From Bradyrhizobium sp. CCBAU 051011 (GTDB lineage Bacteria > Pseudomonadota > Alphaproteobacteria > Rhizobiales > Xanthobacteraceae): DNA of 64,000 nt. The stretch is taken from NCBI RefSeq assembly GCF_009930815.1, contig NZ_CP022222.1:4506501-4570500 (forward strand). The letters run 5' to 3'. Position numbers and translations under genes: made by a program. Of this stretch, positions 24,025 through 32,645 are shown piece by piece (position 1 is the first letter of the stretch; every line of letters begins with the position of its first letter). The notes beneath the pieces were generated by a model that saw nothing but the letters and a program-made list of their open reading frames with translations, was not told the origin of the DNA and searched no databases.

Positions 24025-25755
24025 CTACCCCAACCGCAACTCCTCATACCCCTTCGCCGCCACCTCATCGCACCTTGCGCGATACGCCGGTGCGCTGCCG
24101 CTGTAGCGGGCGACGATGCGGGTCTGCTTGCCTTCGACGTTGGAATTGATGCCGGTCATCCACGAATTGACCTCGTTGGACAGCAATCCCTCGCCGAGCG
24201 CCTTGACGTGATCGGTCCAGGATTTCACGCCCTCGGGCGTCGCCTCCAGCCGGGTCAGCCCCTTCTCCATCGCGAACAGGATCAGCCCGGTCACCCAGTC
24301 GACACTGTATTCGATGCTGCGCGGGATATTGCCGAGCGCGGTGTGCGGTCCCATCAGCATCAGCATGTTCGGAAACTCATGCACCATGATGCCGAGATAG
24401 GTTTCAGGTCCGCGCCTCCACTTGTCCTTCAGCCGCACCCCGCTGCTTCCGCGAAAATCGATCTTGTCGAAACTGCCGGTGATGGCGTCGAAGCCGGTCG
24501 CATAGATGATGATGTCGAATTCGTATTCGCGGTCGCTGGTCTTGATCCCCTTGGACGTAATCCGCTCGATCGGCGTTTCGTTGATGTCGACCAGCTCGAC
24601 ATTGTCCTGGTTATAGACCTCGTAATAGAAGGTCTCGAGCGGCAGCCGGCGGGTGCCGAAACCGTGATTTTTCGGGATCAGCCTTTCAGCCACCGCCTGG
24701 TTCTTCACGCGCTGGCGGATCTTGCGCGCGACGAAATCGGAGATCGTGGCATTCGCCTTGCGGTCGATCAATATGTCCTTGAAATTGCCCTGCCAGATGC
24801 CGAAGCCGCGCTCGCCGTAGAGCTTTTCGTAAAATGCCTCGCGCTCCTCGTCCGACACCTCGAACGCGCCGCGTGTATCAGGCGTATGCAGGAAGCAGGC
24901 GAAGGTCTCCTTGCAACGGGCGAAGATCTCGGGATAGCCCGCCTTGATTTTCGCCTGCGTCTCGGCGTCGATCTCGCCGTTGTGCAGCGGCGCGCACCAG
25001 TTTGGCGTGCGCTGGAACACGGTGAGATGGCCGACCTGTCCGGCAATGGTCTGGATGGTCTGCACGCCGGTAGCGCCGGTGCCGATCACGGCGACGCGCT
25101 TCCCGGCGAAATCCACCGGCTGCTTCGGCCACCGCGCGGTGTGGAAGGAGGCACCCTTGAAATCGTCGCGGCCCTCGATCCGTGGCAGCGTCGGCGCGGA
25201 CAGCGGCCCGATCGCCGTGATCAGGAAACGCGTGCTGTGCTCAGCGCCATCCTCCAGCGTGATCGTCCACGTCCGCGTTTCCTCATCATAGACCGCGGCC
25301 GTCACCCGGCTGCGAAACTGGATATCGCGGCGCAGGTCGAACTTGTCGGCGACATAGTTGAGATAACGCAGCGTTTCCGGCTGGCCCGCAAAATGCTCCG
25401 ACCATTCCCATTCCTCCAGCAGCTCCTTCGAAAACGAGTAGCCGTAGGAATAGCTTTCGGAGTCGAAGCGCGCGCCGGGATAGCGGTTCCAGTACCAGGT
25501 GCCGCCGACGTCGGTGCCCGCCTCGAACACCCGCACATGCAAGCCTCGTTCGCGCAAGCGGTAGAGCTGGTAAAGCCCCGACATGCCCGCACCGATGATG
25601 ATGGCGTCGAAATCCGAAATCGGCGTCGCTCCCGCGTTTATCGTTTGCGCCAAGGCTATCCGCTCTCGCAGCCGTGGACAAACCCCGCATGGACGCGTGG
25701 CAGGGTTGCAGGTTTGCCGCCAGCCTGCGCCCTTCGGCTTTACTCGCGACCGCAT
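24025..25755 (-). CDS. Flavin-containing (Baeyer-Villiger type) monooxygenase
   Basis: A 576-residue class B flavoprotein monooxygenase that would use FAD, NADPH and O2 to convert a ketone to an ester or lactone. FAD binding is at DAIIIGAGMSGLYQL (about residues 50-64), NADPH binding at VAVIGTGATGVQTI, and between them is the Baeyer-Villiger fingerprint FKGASFHTARWP (FxGxxxHxxxWP). The GTWYWNRYPGARFDSES block is typical of cyclohexanone/phenylacetone monooxygenase relatives. The ATG used has a GATAGGGGTAG ribosome site; the first 45 residues lie outside the fold, and an in-frame TTG at 25653 is an alternative. It is divergent from the P450 gene with 63 bases between. Confidence 0.88.
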   Translation of the reverse strand: MRSRVKPKGAGWRQTCNPATRPCGVCPRLRERIALAQTINAGATPISDFDAIIIGAGMSGLYQLYRLRERGLHVRVFEAGTDVGGTWYWNRYPGARFDSESYSYGYSFSKELLEEWEWSEHFAGQPETLRYLNYVADKFDLRRDIQFRSRVTAAVYDEETRTWTITLEDGAEHSTRFLITAIGPLSAPTLPRIEGRDDFKGASFHTARWPKQPVDFAGKRVAVIGTGATGVQTIQTIAGQVGHLTVFQRTPNWCAPLHNGEIDAETQAKIKAGYPEIFARCKETFACFLHTPDTRGAFEVSDEEREAFYEKLYGERGFGIWQGNFKDILIDRKANATISDFVARKIRQRVKNQAVAERLIPKNHGFGTRRLPLETFYYEVYNQDNVELVDINETPIERITSKGIKTSDREYEFDIIIYATGFDAITGSFDKIDFRGSSGVRLKDKWRRGPETYLGIMVHEFPNMLMLMGPHTALGNIPRSIEYSVDWVTGLILFAMEKGLTRLEATPEGVKSWTDHVKALGEGLLSNEVNSWMTGINSNVEGKQTRIVARYSGSAPAYRARCDEVAAKGYEELRLG

Positions 25756-25818
25756 CTACCCCTATCGTCAGGGTACCGAGCGCCCGGCAAGCGGCGACGG
25801 CAGGAGGGGAGGGAAACG

Positions 25819-27042
25819 ATGGCTGAGGCGCTGCGTAAGCTGGCCTCGATCGATGTCAGCGATCCCCATCTCTATCAGGACGATATTTGGCGTCCGCTGT
25901 TCGCTCAACTGCGCCTTGACGATCCCGTGCATTATTGCGAGGCGTCGGCGTACGGGCCTTACTGGTCGGTGACGCGTTACGATGACATTTTTGCGGTCGA
26001 GCTCGATCATGAGAATTATTCGTCGAGTTCGGAGCTCGGCGGTATTCAGGTGGCCGACCAGCCCAAAGGGCGCGAGATCTCCAATTTCATCCGGATGGAT
26101 CCGCCCGGTCACACCGCGCAGCGACGCACCGTCGCGCCGATCGTGGCGCCGTCCAACCTCGCCAATTTCGAGCCGCTGATCCGCAAGCGTACTTCCGACG
26201 TGCTGGACGCGCTGCCGCGCAACGAGACATTCGACTGGGTCGAGCGGGTCTCGACCGATCTCACCAACATGATGCTGGCGACGCTGTTCGATTTTCCCTG
26301 GCAAGATCGCATGAAGCTGACCTGGTGGTCGGATGTCGCAATCGCCAATGTCGATTCGCCTGATGCCGTGGTGCATTCGGAAGCCGAGCGTTACGATGAA
26401 CTGGCCAGGATGGGCGAGTACTTCCGAAAATTGTGGGATGCGCGTGCGAATGCGCCGCCGACCTTCGACCTGATCTCGATGTTGGCGCATTCCGAGGCGA
26501 CGCGTCATCTGCAGCCGCGCGAGTTCATCGGCACGATGGCGCTTCTGATCGTCGGCGGCAATGATACCACCCGGAATTCCATGAGCGGCGGCTTGATAGC
26601 CCTGGTGGAAAACCCTGAAGAGTTCGAACTGGTCCGCGCACGGCGCGACTTGATCCCGAACCTCGTCTCCGAAATCATCCGCTACCACACGCCGGTGCTG
26701 CACATGCGCCGCACGGCGCGCAATGATGTCGAACTCGCCGGTCGCCGCATCGCCAGGGGCGACAAGGTGGTGATGTGGTACATCTCCGGCAATCGCGACG
26801 AGAGCAAGATCGACCGCGCCGACGAATTCATCATCGACCGCGCCAAGCCACGGCAGCATCTTTCCTTCGGCGCCGGCATCCACCGCTGCGTCGGCGACCG
26901 CTTGGCCGAGCAGCAGATACGCATTCTCTGGGAGGAAATATTGGCAAGAGACCTTCGTTTTGAAATCATGAGCCCGCCGCAACGCCTCTACTCAAACTTC
27001 ATCCGCGGCATCCGCTCGCTTCCGGTGAGGATTGTAAGCTAG
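25819..27042 (+). CDS. Cytochrome P450
   Basis: A 407-residue soluble bacterial cytochrome P450. The I-helix oxygen-activation block is LIVGGNDTTRNS, the K-helix ExxR is SEIIRYHTPV, and the heme loop is FGAGIHRCVGDRLAE with Cys357 as the iron ligand. FIRMDPPGHTAQRR is the usual C-helix block. GGAGGGGAGGGAAACG gives a very strong ribosome site for the ATG. No ferredoxin or ferredoxin reductase is adjacent; the FNR at 53.4 kb or another system must feed it. The divergent monooxygenase may act on the same compound. The closest-looking family is CYP107/CYP125-type oxidases acting on steroids or terpenoids, but I would not assign a substrate. Confidence 0.93.
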   Translation: MAEALRKLASIDVSDPHLYQDDIWRPLFAQLRLDDPVHYCEASAYGPYWSVTRYDDIFAVELDHENYSSSSELGGIQVADQPKGREISNFIRMDPPGHTAQRRTVAPIVAPSNLANFEPLIRKRTSDVLDALPRNETFDWVERVSTDLTNMMLATLFDFPWQDRMKLTWWSDVAIANVDSPDAVVHSEAERYDELARMGEYFRKLWDARANAPPTFDLISMLAHSEATRHLQPREFIGTMALLIVGGNDTTRNSMSGGLIALVENPEEFELVRARRDLIPNLVSEIIRYHTPVLHMRRTARNDVELAGRRIARGDKVVMWYISGNRDESKIDRADEFIIDRAKPRQHLSFGAGIHRCVGDRLAEQQIRILWEEILARDLRFEIMSPPQRLYSNFIRGIRSLPVRIVS

Positions 27043-27044
27043 CT

Positions 27045-27147
27045 CGTCATTCCGGGGCGATGCGTCAGCATCGAACTATGGTGCGCAATTGCGCACCTGA
27101 GAATCTCGAGGTTCCGGGTTCATCGCTACGCGATGCCCCGGAACGAC
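27045..27147. repeat. Palindromic repeat of the CGTCATTCCGGGGC family
   Basis: Outer arms CGTCATTCCGGGGCGATGCG and CGCGATGCCCCGGAACGAC enclose an 18-base perfect palindrome, GGTGCGCAATTGCGCACC, at 27080-27097. It starts two bases after the P450 stop codon. Only one copy is in this window. Confidence 0.85.
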
Positions 27148-27171
27148 AGGAGAGAGATTTAAGGACCAAGA

Positions 27172-28776
27172 ATGAACAAGAACGATCCCGTTGACGTCCT
27201 CATCATCGGCGCCGGCGCATCCGGTGCGGCGGTGGCGTGGAGTTTGGCCGAAACGAAAATGCATATCCTCTGTCTCGACCAGGGCGGCTGGATGAAGCCG
27301 TCGGAATATCCGAGCACCGGGCGCGACTGGGAGGCAAAATTCTACGGCGAGTGGTCAACCAGCCCGAACATCCGCGGCCGGCCCGAGGACTATCCGATCA
27401 ACGACGACAACTCGCCGATCAAGGTCGTGAACTTCAACGGCGTCGGCGGCTCGACGGTGATGTACACCGCGCATTGGCCGCGGCTGCACCCGTCCGATTT
27501 CAAGGTGCAGACGCTCGACGGCGTCGCTGACGACTGGCCGATCGATTACGACGCACTCACCCCGTTCTTCGAAGAGAACGACCGGATGATGGGCGTCTCG
27601 GGTCTGTCGGGCGATCCGTTGTCGCCGCTGACGCACCCGCCGATGCCGCCGCAGCCGCTCGGGCTCTCCGGTCCGTTGATCGGCAAGGCCATGAACAAGC
27701 TTGGCTGGCACTGGTGGCCATCGGATACGACGGTCGCGACGATGGATTACGAGGGCAGGGCGCGGTGCATCAATCTCGGCCATTGCACGCCGGCCTGCGC
27801 GCAAGGCGCAAAGGCCTCGACCGACATCACCTATTGGCCGCAGGCGATCCGCGCCGGCGTCGAGCTGAAGACGCATTGCCGCGTGCGCGAGATCCTGACC
27901 AATGAGCATGGCATGGCCTCCGGCGTCGTCTACTACGACCAGGATGGCATCGAGCAGTTCCAGCCCGCCGAGGTCGTCATCATCGCCTGCAACGGCGTCG
28001 GCACGCCGCGGCTGCTCTTGAACTCGGTCTCCGGCCGCTTCCCGAATGGGCTGGCGAATTCATCCGGCCTGGTCGGCAAGAACCTGATGTTCCATCCCTA
28101 TGCGCAGATCTACGGCTACGTGAAGGAGCCGACCGACAGCAACCGCGCGCCGCCGACTTGCCTGTGGAGCAAGCAGTTCTACGACACTGACCTGTCGCGC
28201 GGCTTCGTCCGCGGCTACGGCATCCAGTTCGTCCGCGGCGCAGGGCCGGTGTTCGAGGCCGTGGCGAGCGAGCAAAAAGGGATTCTGCCGTGGGGCGCGG
28301 ATCATCACCGCGTGTTCCGCAAGCTCAACGGCCATCGGCTCGGGGTCTCCGCGATTTGCGAGGATCTGCCCGAGGAGCACAACCGCGTCACGCTCGATCC
28401 GGTGCTGAAGGACAGCCACGGTATCCCGGCGCCGAAGATCGATTACACGATCAGCGAGAACAGCCGGAAGATGATGGAGCATGGGCTGGCGCGCGGCCGG
28501 GAGATTCTCGAAATCGCCGGCGCCACCGACATCTGCATCAACAATCCGATTCCCTGGGGCGGCTGGCATCTGCTCGGCACCGCGCGAATGGGCAACGACC
28601 CTGCGCGCTCCGTGGTCAACGAATGGGGCCGCTCGCATGACGTGAAAAATCTCTTCATCGTCGACGGCAGCGTGTTCGTCACCTCGGGTGGCGTCAACCC
28701 GACCTCGACCATCCAGGCGATCGCGCTCTACATCGCCGACCAGATGAAGCAACGCCTTGCCAACCTCTTCGACTGA
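27172..28776 (+). CDS. GMC-family oxidoreductase (membrane-type sugar/alcohol dehydrogenase large subunit)
   Basis: A 534-residue FAD-dependent glucose-methanol-choline oxidoreductase. The dinucleotide site is LIIGAGASGAAVAW (residues 8-21), the second GMC block is GVGGSTVMYTAHWPR, and the C-terminal active-site region reads GGWHLLGTARMGNDPARS with its His, then VNPTSTIQAIALYIAD. This pattern fits the large subunit of gluconate/sorbitol/fructose dehydrogenases rather than choline dehydrogenase. It lacks a signal peptide. A small protein follows after seven bases and is probably its partner. Electrons would pass to a cytochrome c or quinone not encoded here. Confidence 0.88.
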   Translation: MNKNDPVDVLIIGAGASGAAVAWSLAETKMHILCLDQGGWMKPSEYPSTGRDWEAKFYGEWSTSPNIRGRPEDYPINDDNSPIKVVNFNGVGGSTVMYTAHWPRLHPSDFKVQTLDGVADDWPIDYDALTPFFEENDRMMGVSGLSGDPLSPLTHPPMPPQPLGLSGPLIGKAMNKLGWHWWPSDTTVATMDYEGRARCINLGHCTPACAQGAKASTDITYWPQAIRAGVELKTHCRVREILTNEHGMASGVVYYDQDGIEQFQPAEVVIIACNGVGTPRLLLNSVSGRFPNGLANSSGLVGKNLMFHPYAQIYGYVKEPTDSNRAPPTCLWSKQFYDTDLSRGFVRGYGIQFVRGAGPVFEAVASEQKGILPWGADHHRVFRKLNGHRLGVSAICEDLPEEHNRVTLDPVLKDSHGIPAPKIDYTISENSRKMMEHGLARGREILEIAGATDICINNPIPWGGWHLLGTARMGNDPARSVVNEWGRSHDVKNLFIVDGSVFVTSGGVNPTSTIQAIALYIADQMKQRLANLFD

Positions 28777-28783
28777 GAACGAC

Positions 28784-29230
28784 ATGTCCGTAAGCATTGA
28801 ATTGACCTCAACCCAACGCGACGATCTTCGCACCGTCGCTGCGATGATCATTCCCGCCAGCGACGAATACAAGGTGCCCGGCGCCGACGATCCCGCGATT
28901 CAGTCCGACATGCTGGCGACGCTAGGCCGCGACACCGCGCTGGTCGCGCGGGCGCTCGATCATATCGCGCGTCTCGCAGGCCAACCGCTCGCCGAACTCG
29001 ACACGGCCAAACGCGATGCCGTCGCGACCGAGTTCCGCGCTACTGGCGGTGCCGCGGCGGCGACGCTCGTCCGCGTCGTCCTGCAATGCTACTACCGCGA
29101 CGACCGCGTGCTGCGCTCGCTCGGACTCGAACTGCGCGCCCCATTCCCGAAGGGCTACACGCTGGAGCATGGCGACTGGGCGCTGCTCGATCCCGTCAAG
29201 GCGCGCGCGGGGAAGCTGAGGCGGGCCTAG
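28784..29230 (+). CDS. Small subunit partner of the GMC dehydrogenase (gluconate 2-dehydrogenase subunit 3-like)
   Basis: A 148-residue mainly helical protein. The N-terminal part (LTSTQRDDLRTVAAMIIPASDEYKVPGADD split) resembles the gluconate 2-dehydrogenase gamma/subunit 3 family, where the segment AAMIIPASDxxPGA is characteristic. In three-component dehydrogenases that subunit carries the Tat signal and piggybacks the GMC subunit to the periplasm; here no twin-arginine signal is visible, so the pair may be cytoplasmic. The ATG is seven bases after the GMC stop codon. The later half (RVVLQCYYRDDRVLRSLGLELRAPFPKGY) is also seen in this family. Confidence 0.72.
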   Translation: MSVSIELTSTQRDDLRTVAAMIIPASDEYKVPGADDPAIQSDMLATLGRDTALVARALDHIARLAGQPLAELDTAKRDAVATEFRATGGAAAATLVRVVLQCYYRDDRVLRSLGLELRAPFPKGYTLEHGDWALLDPVKARAGKLRRA

Positions 29231-29311
29231 CAGGCCAGCCCTGCGCCCATCGCAGGCACCTTGCGCAAGCGGTTCCCGGCCACCATCTGAGGAAGCCGAA
29301 GGAATCTCGCC

Positions 29312-30337
29312 ATGTTGGATTTTACCTCAAATATCGCCGATGACGAGCTGTCATCGCGAACGGCCGAGTCTGCCCAGGATAACGACCGGGCTCTGCTCGA
29401 TGCCTATTCCAATGCCGTCATCGACGTCACCGAACGCGTCGGTCCCGCGGTCGTGCGTGTCGAAACCGGGCCGAAGGTACGCAGTGCGCGCGAGCGCGGC
29501 GGGCTTGGTTCGGGCATCGTCATCTCGCCCGATGGTCTCGTGCTGACCAACAGCCACGTGGTCGGGTCGGCGAAAGAGATCCGTCTGCGCGACACTGAAG
29601 GCTTCGTCACCGACGCGCACGTGCTCGGCGTCGATCCCGACACTGATCTGGCGCTGTTGCGCGCCGATGGCGCGCGCGATCTGCGCTATGCCTCGCTCGG
29701 CAATTCCAAGAGCCTGCGCCGCGGCCAGCTCGTGGTCGCGATCGGCAATCCGCTTGGGTTCGAATCGACGGTGACCGCCGGCGTGGTTTCCGCGCTCGGC
29801 CGCTCGATCCGCTCGGTGAGCGGGCGGACCATCGAGGACGTGATCCAGACCGATGCCGCGCTCAATCCCGGCAATTCCGGCGGGCCGCTGGTGTCGTCGG
29901 CATCTGAGGTGATCGGCATCAACACTGCGATCATCAGCGGCGCGCAGGGCATCTGCTTTGCGGTCGCCAGCAACACCGCGCAGTTCGTGCTGTCGGAGAT
30001 CATCCGCCACGGCTATGTCCGCCGCGCCTATATCGGCGTCGCTGGCCAGACCGCGCCGATTCCGCGGCGCCATGCGGTGGTCGCCGGCGTCGACAACAAG
30101 ATGGGCGCGCTGCTGGCGCAGATCGAGCCGGACAGCCCGGCGGCAAAAGCCGGCCTGTTGCCGGGCGATGTCGTGATCAGGTTGGACGGCGTCGAGATCA
30201 ACGGCGTCGACGATCTGATCCGCGCCCTCGACCGCGACCGCATCGGCCGCACGCTGGCAATGGACGTGCTGCGGATGGGCCGCCTGCGTGCTGTCGACAT
30301 TCATCCGGTGGAGCGGAAGCCGGCGGCGAGGCAGTAA
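29312..30337 (+). CDS. S1C serine protease with PDZ domain (DegP/HtrA-like)
   Basis: A 341-residue trypsin-like protease followed by a single PDZ domain. The triad is His82 (TNSHVV), Asp112 (DPDTDLALL) and Ser189 (NPGNSGGPL), all intact; the PDZ domain covers about 245-333 with AKAGLLPGDVVIRLDGV. HtrA proteins degrade or refold damaged envelope proteins, but this one has no signal peptide or membrane anchor: the N-terminus MLDFTSNIADDELSSRT is hydrophilic. It is therefore predicted to be cytoplasmic unless exported by another route. The gene is monocistronic and ends at a palindromic repeat. Confidence 0.88.
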   Translation: MLDFTSNIADDELSSRTAESAQDNDRALLDAYSNAVIDVTERVGPAVVRVETGPKVRSARERGGLGSGIVISPDGLVLTNSHVVGSAKEIRLRDTEGFVTDAHVLGVDPDTDLALLRADGARDLRYASLGNSKSLRRGQLVVAIGNPLGFESTVTAGVVSALGRSIRSVSGRTIEDVIQTDAALNPGNSGGPLVSSASEVIGINTAIISGAQGICFAVASNTAQFVLSEIIRHGYVRRAYIGVAGQTAPIPRRHAVVAGVDNKMGALLAQIEPDSPAAKAGLLPGDVVIRLDGVEINGVDDLIRALDRDRIGRTLAMDVLRMGRLRAVDIHPVERKPAARQ

Positions 30338-30356
30338 CGACTGCGACGCCGAGCAC

Positions 30357-30508
30357 TGCTCACCCTCTCCCCTTGTGGGAGAGGGTGGATCGAATGAGCG
30401 AAGCTCATTCGAGACGGGTGAGGGGTTCTCTCCGCGAATGCAGGACCCCTCATCCGGCGCGGATTGCATCCGCGCCACCTTCTCCCACAAGCAAGGGGAA
30501 AAGGGAAG
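30357..30508. repeat. Palindromic repeat of the CCCTCTCCCC family, copy 2
   Basis: Outer arms CTCACCCTCTCCCCTTGTGG and CCACAAGCAAGGGGAAAAGG are partly complementary, and GAATGAGCGAAGCTCATTC and GGCGCGGATTGCATCCGCGCC are internal hairpins. It lies between convergent genes (S1C protease and alpha/beta hydrolase). Confidence 0.8.
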
Positions 30509-30518
30509 AAGAAGCATG

Positions 30519-31301
30519 CTACTGTTGCAACGCCGCCAGCAACTCGTCGGGCGCTTCGGCCATGATCATGTGGCCGGCGCCGGGAACGACGACGGTGCGC
30601 GAATTCGGCGTCGCCGCTGCAAGAGTCTTGCCGGCCCTCGCTGGCGTCATCATGTCGCACTCGCCGAGAATGAAGGTCGCGGGCACCTTGACCTGCGCAG
30701 CGGCCGCGAGCGCATTCTGATAGGTGTTGCAGGCGTTGAGATCGCTGTACAGCACGCCCGGCCGCGTCTGCTGCAGCACGCGCTGCGCGCCCTGATGCAT
30801 CCACAGTCCCGGCGCGAGGCTGCCGCCGAGTTCGGCCTTGAAGCCGAGGCCCCAGATCGAGACCATGTCGATGGCATCGGGATTGTTGACCTCGGCGGCT
30901 TTGAGCAGGTCGGGGCCGACGGTCATTGTGGCGGCGGTACCTATCAAACTGAGCCCGGAAACCTTGTCGGGATGCCGCGCGGATGTCTCCAGCGCGATCA
31001 GCGATCCCATCGAGTGACCGATCAGCTTCGCCTTCGGCGCACCGGCCGCATCGAGCAGCGCGGCGGTCCAGTCCGCCATGTCGGCAATCGTCGGCAGCGG
31101 GCTGCCGCCCGAGCGGCCGTGCCCCGGCAGATCCGGCGCCAGCACGGAATAGCCGTGATGCGCGAACCAGCGGCTGTGCAGCGCCCAGGTCGAATGATCA
31201 AAACCGGCGCCGTGCAGCATTACCACCGCGGGCAGCGACGGATCGAACGGACGGCCCCCGGTCGCAACGAAGACATCAGCACCATTCACGGACAACTGCA
31301 T
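30519..31301 (-). CDS. Alpha/beta hydrolase
   Basis: A 260-residue alpha/beta hydrolase. The oxyanion strand is VVMLHGAGFDHSTW, the nucleophile elbow GHSMGS holds Ser at about residue 96, the acid is in the FILGECDMMTPA segment and the His is in VVPGAGHMIMAEAP. This is the general pattern of esterases, C-C hydrolases and haloperoxidase-like enzymes; no specific reaction can be assigned. It is the last gene of a minus-strand run: MetY ends three bases before its start, and nicBA and pncB lie upstream. A role as a hydrolase of a nicotinate breakdown product or of an ester is possible but unproven. Confidence 0.85.
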   Translation of the reverse strand: MQLSVNGADVFVATGGRPFDPSLPAVVMLHGAGFDHSTWALHSRWFAHHGYSVLAPDLPGHGRSGGSPLPTIADMADWTAALLDAAGAPKAKLIGHSMGSLIALETSARHPDKVSGLSLIGTAATMTVGPDLLKAAEVNNPDAIDMVSIWGLGFKAELGGSLAPGLWMHQGAQRVLQQTRPGVLYSDLNACNTYQNALAAAAQVKVPATFILGECDMMTPARAGKTLAAATPNSRTVVVPGAGHMIMAEAPDELLAALQQ

Positions 31302-31304
31302 GGC

Positions 31305-32600
31305 TTAAACCTTCTGCGATGCGCGAAGCGCCTGGCCGAGATCGTCGATGATGTCGGAGACGGTTTCGATACCGACCGACAGCCGCACCAGCTCCTCGCC
31401 AATGCCTGCGGCCTTGAGTTGCGCGGCGTCCATCTGCTGATGCGTGGTGCTGGCGGGATGAATGACCAGCGTCTTGGCGTCGCCGACATTGGCGAGGTGG
31501 CTGATCATCCGTAAGGACTCGATGAATTTTTTGCCCGCTGCGCGCCCGCCCTTGATGCCGAAAGAGACGATCGACCCCGCGCCGCGCGGCAGCAGCCGCT
31601 TCGCAAGCTGATGATCGGGATGATTTTCCAGCGCCGGATGCAGCACCCAGTCGACCGCCTTGTTGGCGGTCAGCGCCTCAAGCACCGCGAGCGTATTGCT
31701 CATGTGGCGCTCCATGCGAACGCCGAGTGTCTCCACACCCTGGAGCAGTTGGAATGCGTTGGTCGGCGACAGGCAGGCGCCGAAGTCGCGCAGGCCTTCG
31801 GTTCGGGCGCGCATGATGAAGGCGGCCTGGCCGAACTGTTCGTCGAAGACGATGCCGTGATAGCCGGCATAGGGTTCGGTGAGCTGCGGGAATTTGCCGG
31901 AGGCGTGCCAGTCGAACCGTCCGCCATCGACAATGACGCCGCCGATCGCAATGCCGTGGCCGCCGATCCACTTGGTCGCCGAGTTCATCACGATATCGGC
32001 GCCGAGCTCGATCGGGCGGCTGAGGAATGGCGTCGCAAAGGTGTTGTCGATCAGAAGCGGAATCTTCGCGTCATGTGCGATCTGCGCGACATCAGGAATA
32101 TCTAGCACTTCCATCCCGGGATTGCCGATGGTCTCGCCGATCACGAGCCGCGTGTTCGGCCTGATCGCGGCGCGGAATTCATCAAGCGCACGCGGCTTGA
32201 CGAACGTCGTCGTGATGCCGAAGCGCGGCAGCGTGTGGGCCAAGAGGTTGATCGTGCCGCCGTAGAGCGAAGAGGAGGCGACGATGTGGTCGCCGGCGTT
32301 GAGGATCGTTGCGATCGCCAGATGCAGTGCGGCCATGCCGCTCGCCGTGCAGATCGCGCCGACGCCGGCTTCCAGCGCGGCGAGCCGCTCCTCGAGCACC
32401 GCCGTCGTTGGATTGGAAATGCGCGTGTAGATGTGGCCGGCGCGCTCGAGATTGAACAGCGCCGCGGCATGGTCGGAATCCTGGAACACGTAGGACGTGG
32501 TCTGGTAGATCGGAACGGCGCGGGCGCCGGTGGCGGGATCCGGGCGCTGGCCGGCATGCAGGCTCAGGGTTTCAAAGGCAGGCGGCTTGGGTGCGGGCAT
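31305..32600 (-). CDS. metY: O-acetylhomoserine sulfhydrylase/aminocarboxypropyltransferase
   Basis: A 431-residue Cys/Met-metabolism PLP enzyme of the MetY branch, which makes homocysteine from O-acetylhomoserine and sulfide (or methionine from methanethiol). Family blocks are ETLSLHAGQRPDPATGARAVPIYQT at the N-terminus (split here), the YTRISNPTTAVLEERLAALE block, DNTFATPFLSRP, and NSATKWIGGHG containing the PLP Lys. The length exceeds that of MetB/MetZ (about 390), as is usual for MetY. It precedes the alpha/beta hydrolase by three bases. With the methanethiol oxidase near 48 kb it gives the region a second link to C1-sulfur or sulfide chemistry. Confidence 0.9.
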   Translation of the reverse strand: MPAPKPPAFETLSLHAGQRPDPATGARAVPIYQTTSYVFQDSDHAAALFNLERAGHIYTRISNPTTAVLEERLAALEAGVGAICTASGMAALHLAIATILNAGDHIVASSSLYGGTINLLAHTLPRFGITTTFVKPRALDEFRAAIRPNTRLVIGETIGNPGMEVLDIPDVAQIAHDAKIPLLIDNTFATPFLSRPIELGADIVMNSATKWIGGHGIAIGGVIVDGGRFDWHASGKFPQLTEPYAGYHGIVFDEQFGQAAFIMRARTEGLRDFGACLSPTNAFQLLQGVETLGVRMERHMSNTLAVLEALTANKAVDWVLHPALENHPDHQLAKRLLPRGAGSIVSFGIKGGRAAGKKFIESLRMISHLANVGDAKTLVIHPASTTHQQMDAAQLKAAGIGEELVRLSVGIETVSDIIDDLGQALRASQKV

Positions 32601-32645
32601 GCGAGGCTCGTCAGATCAATGGGTGGCGGGAAAGTATTTGATAGC

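Noticed and set aside
24022..25818. Long open frame on the plus strand, antisense to the monooxygenase and in frame with the P450, which would give a 1006-residue protein
   Set aside because: The monooxygenase on the minus strand is a clear gene. The antisense frame is a product of GC-rich codon bias; the P450 has its own strong ribosome site and start at 25819.
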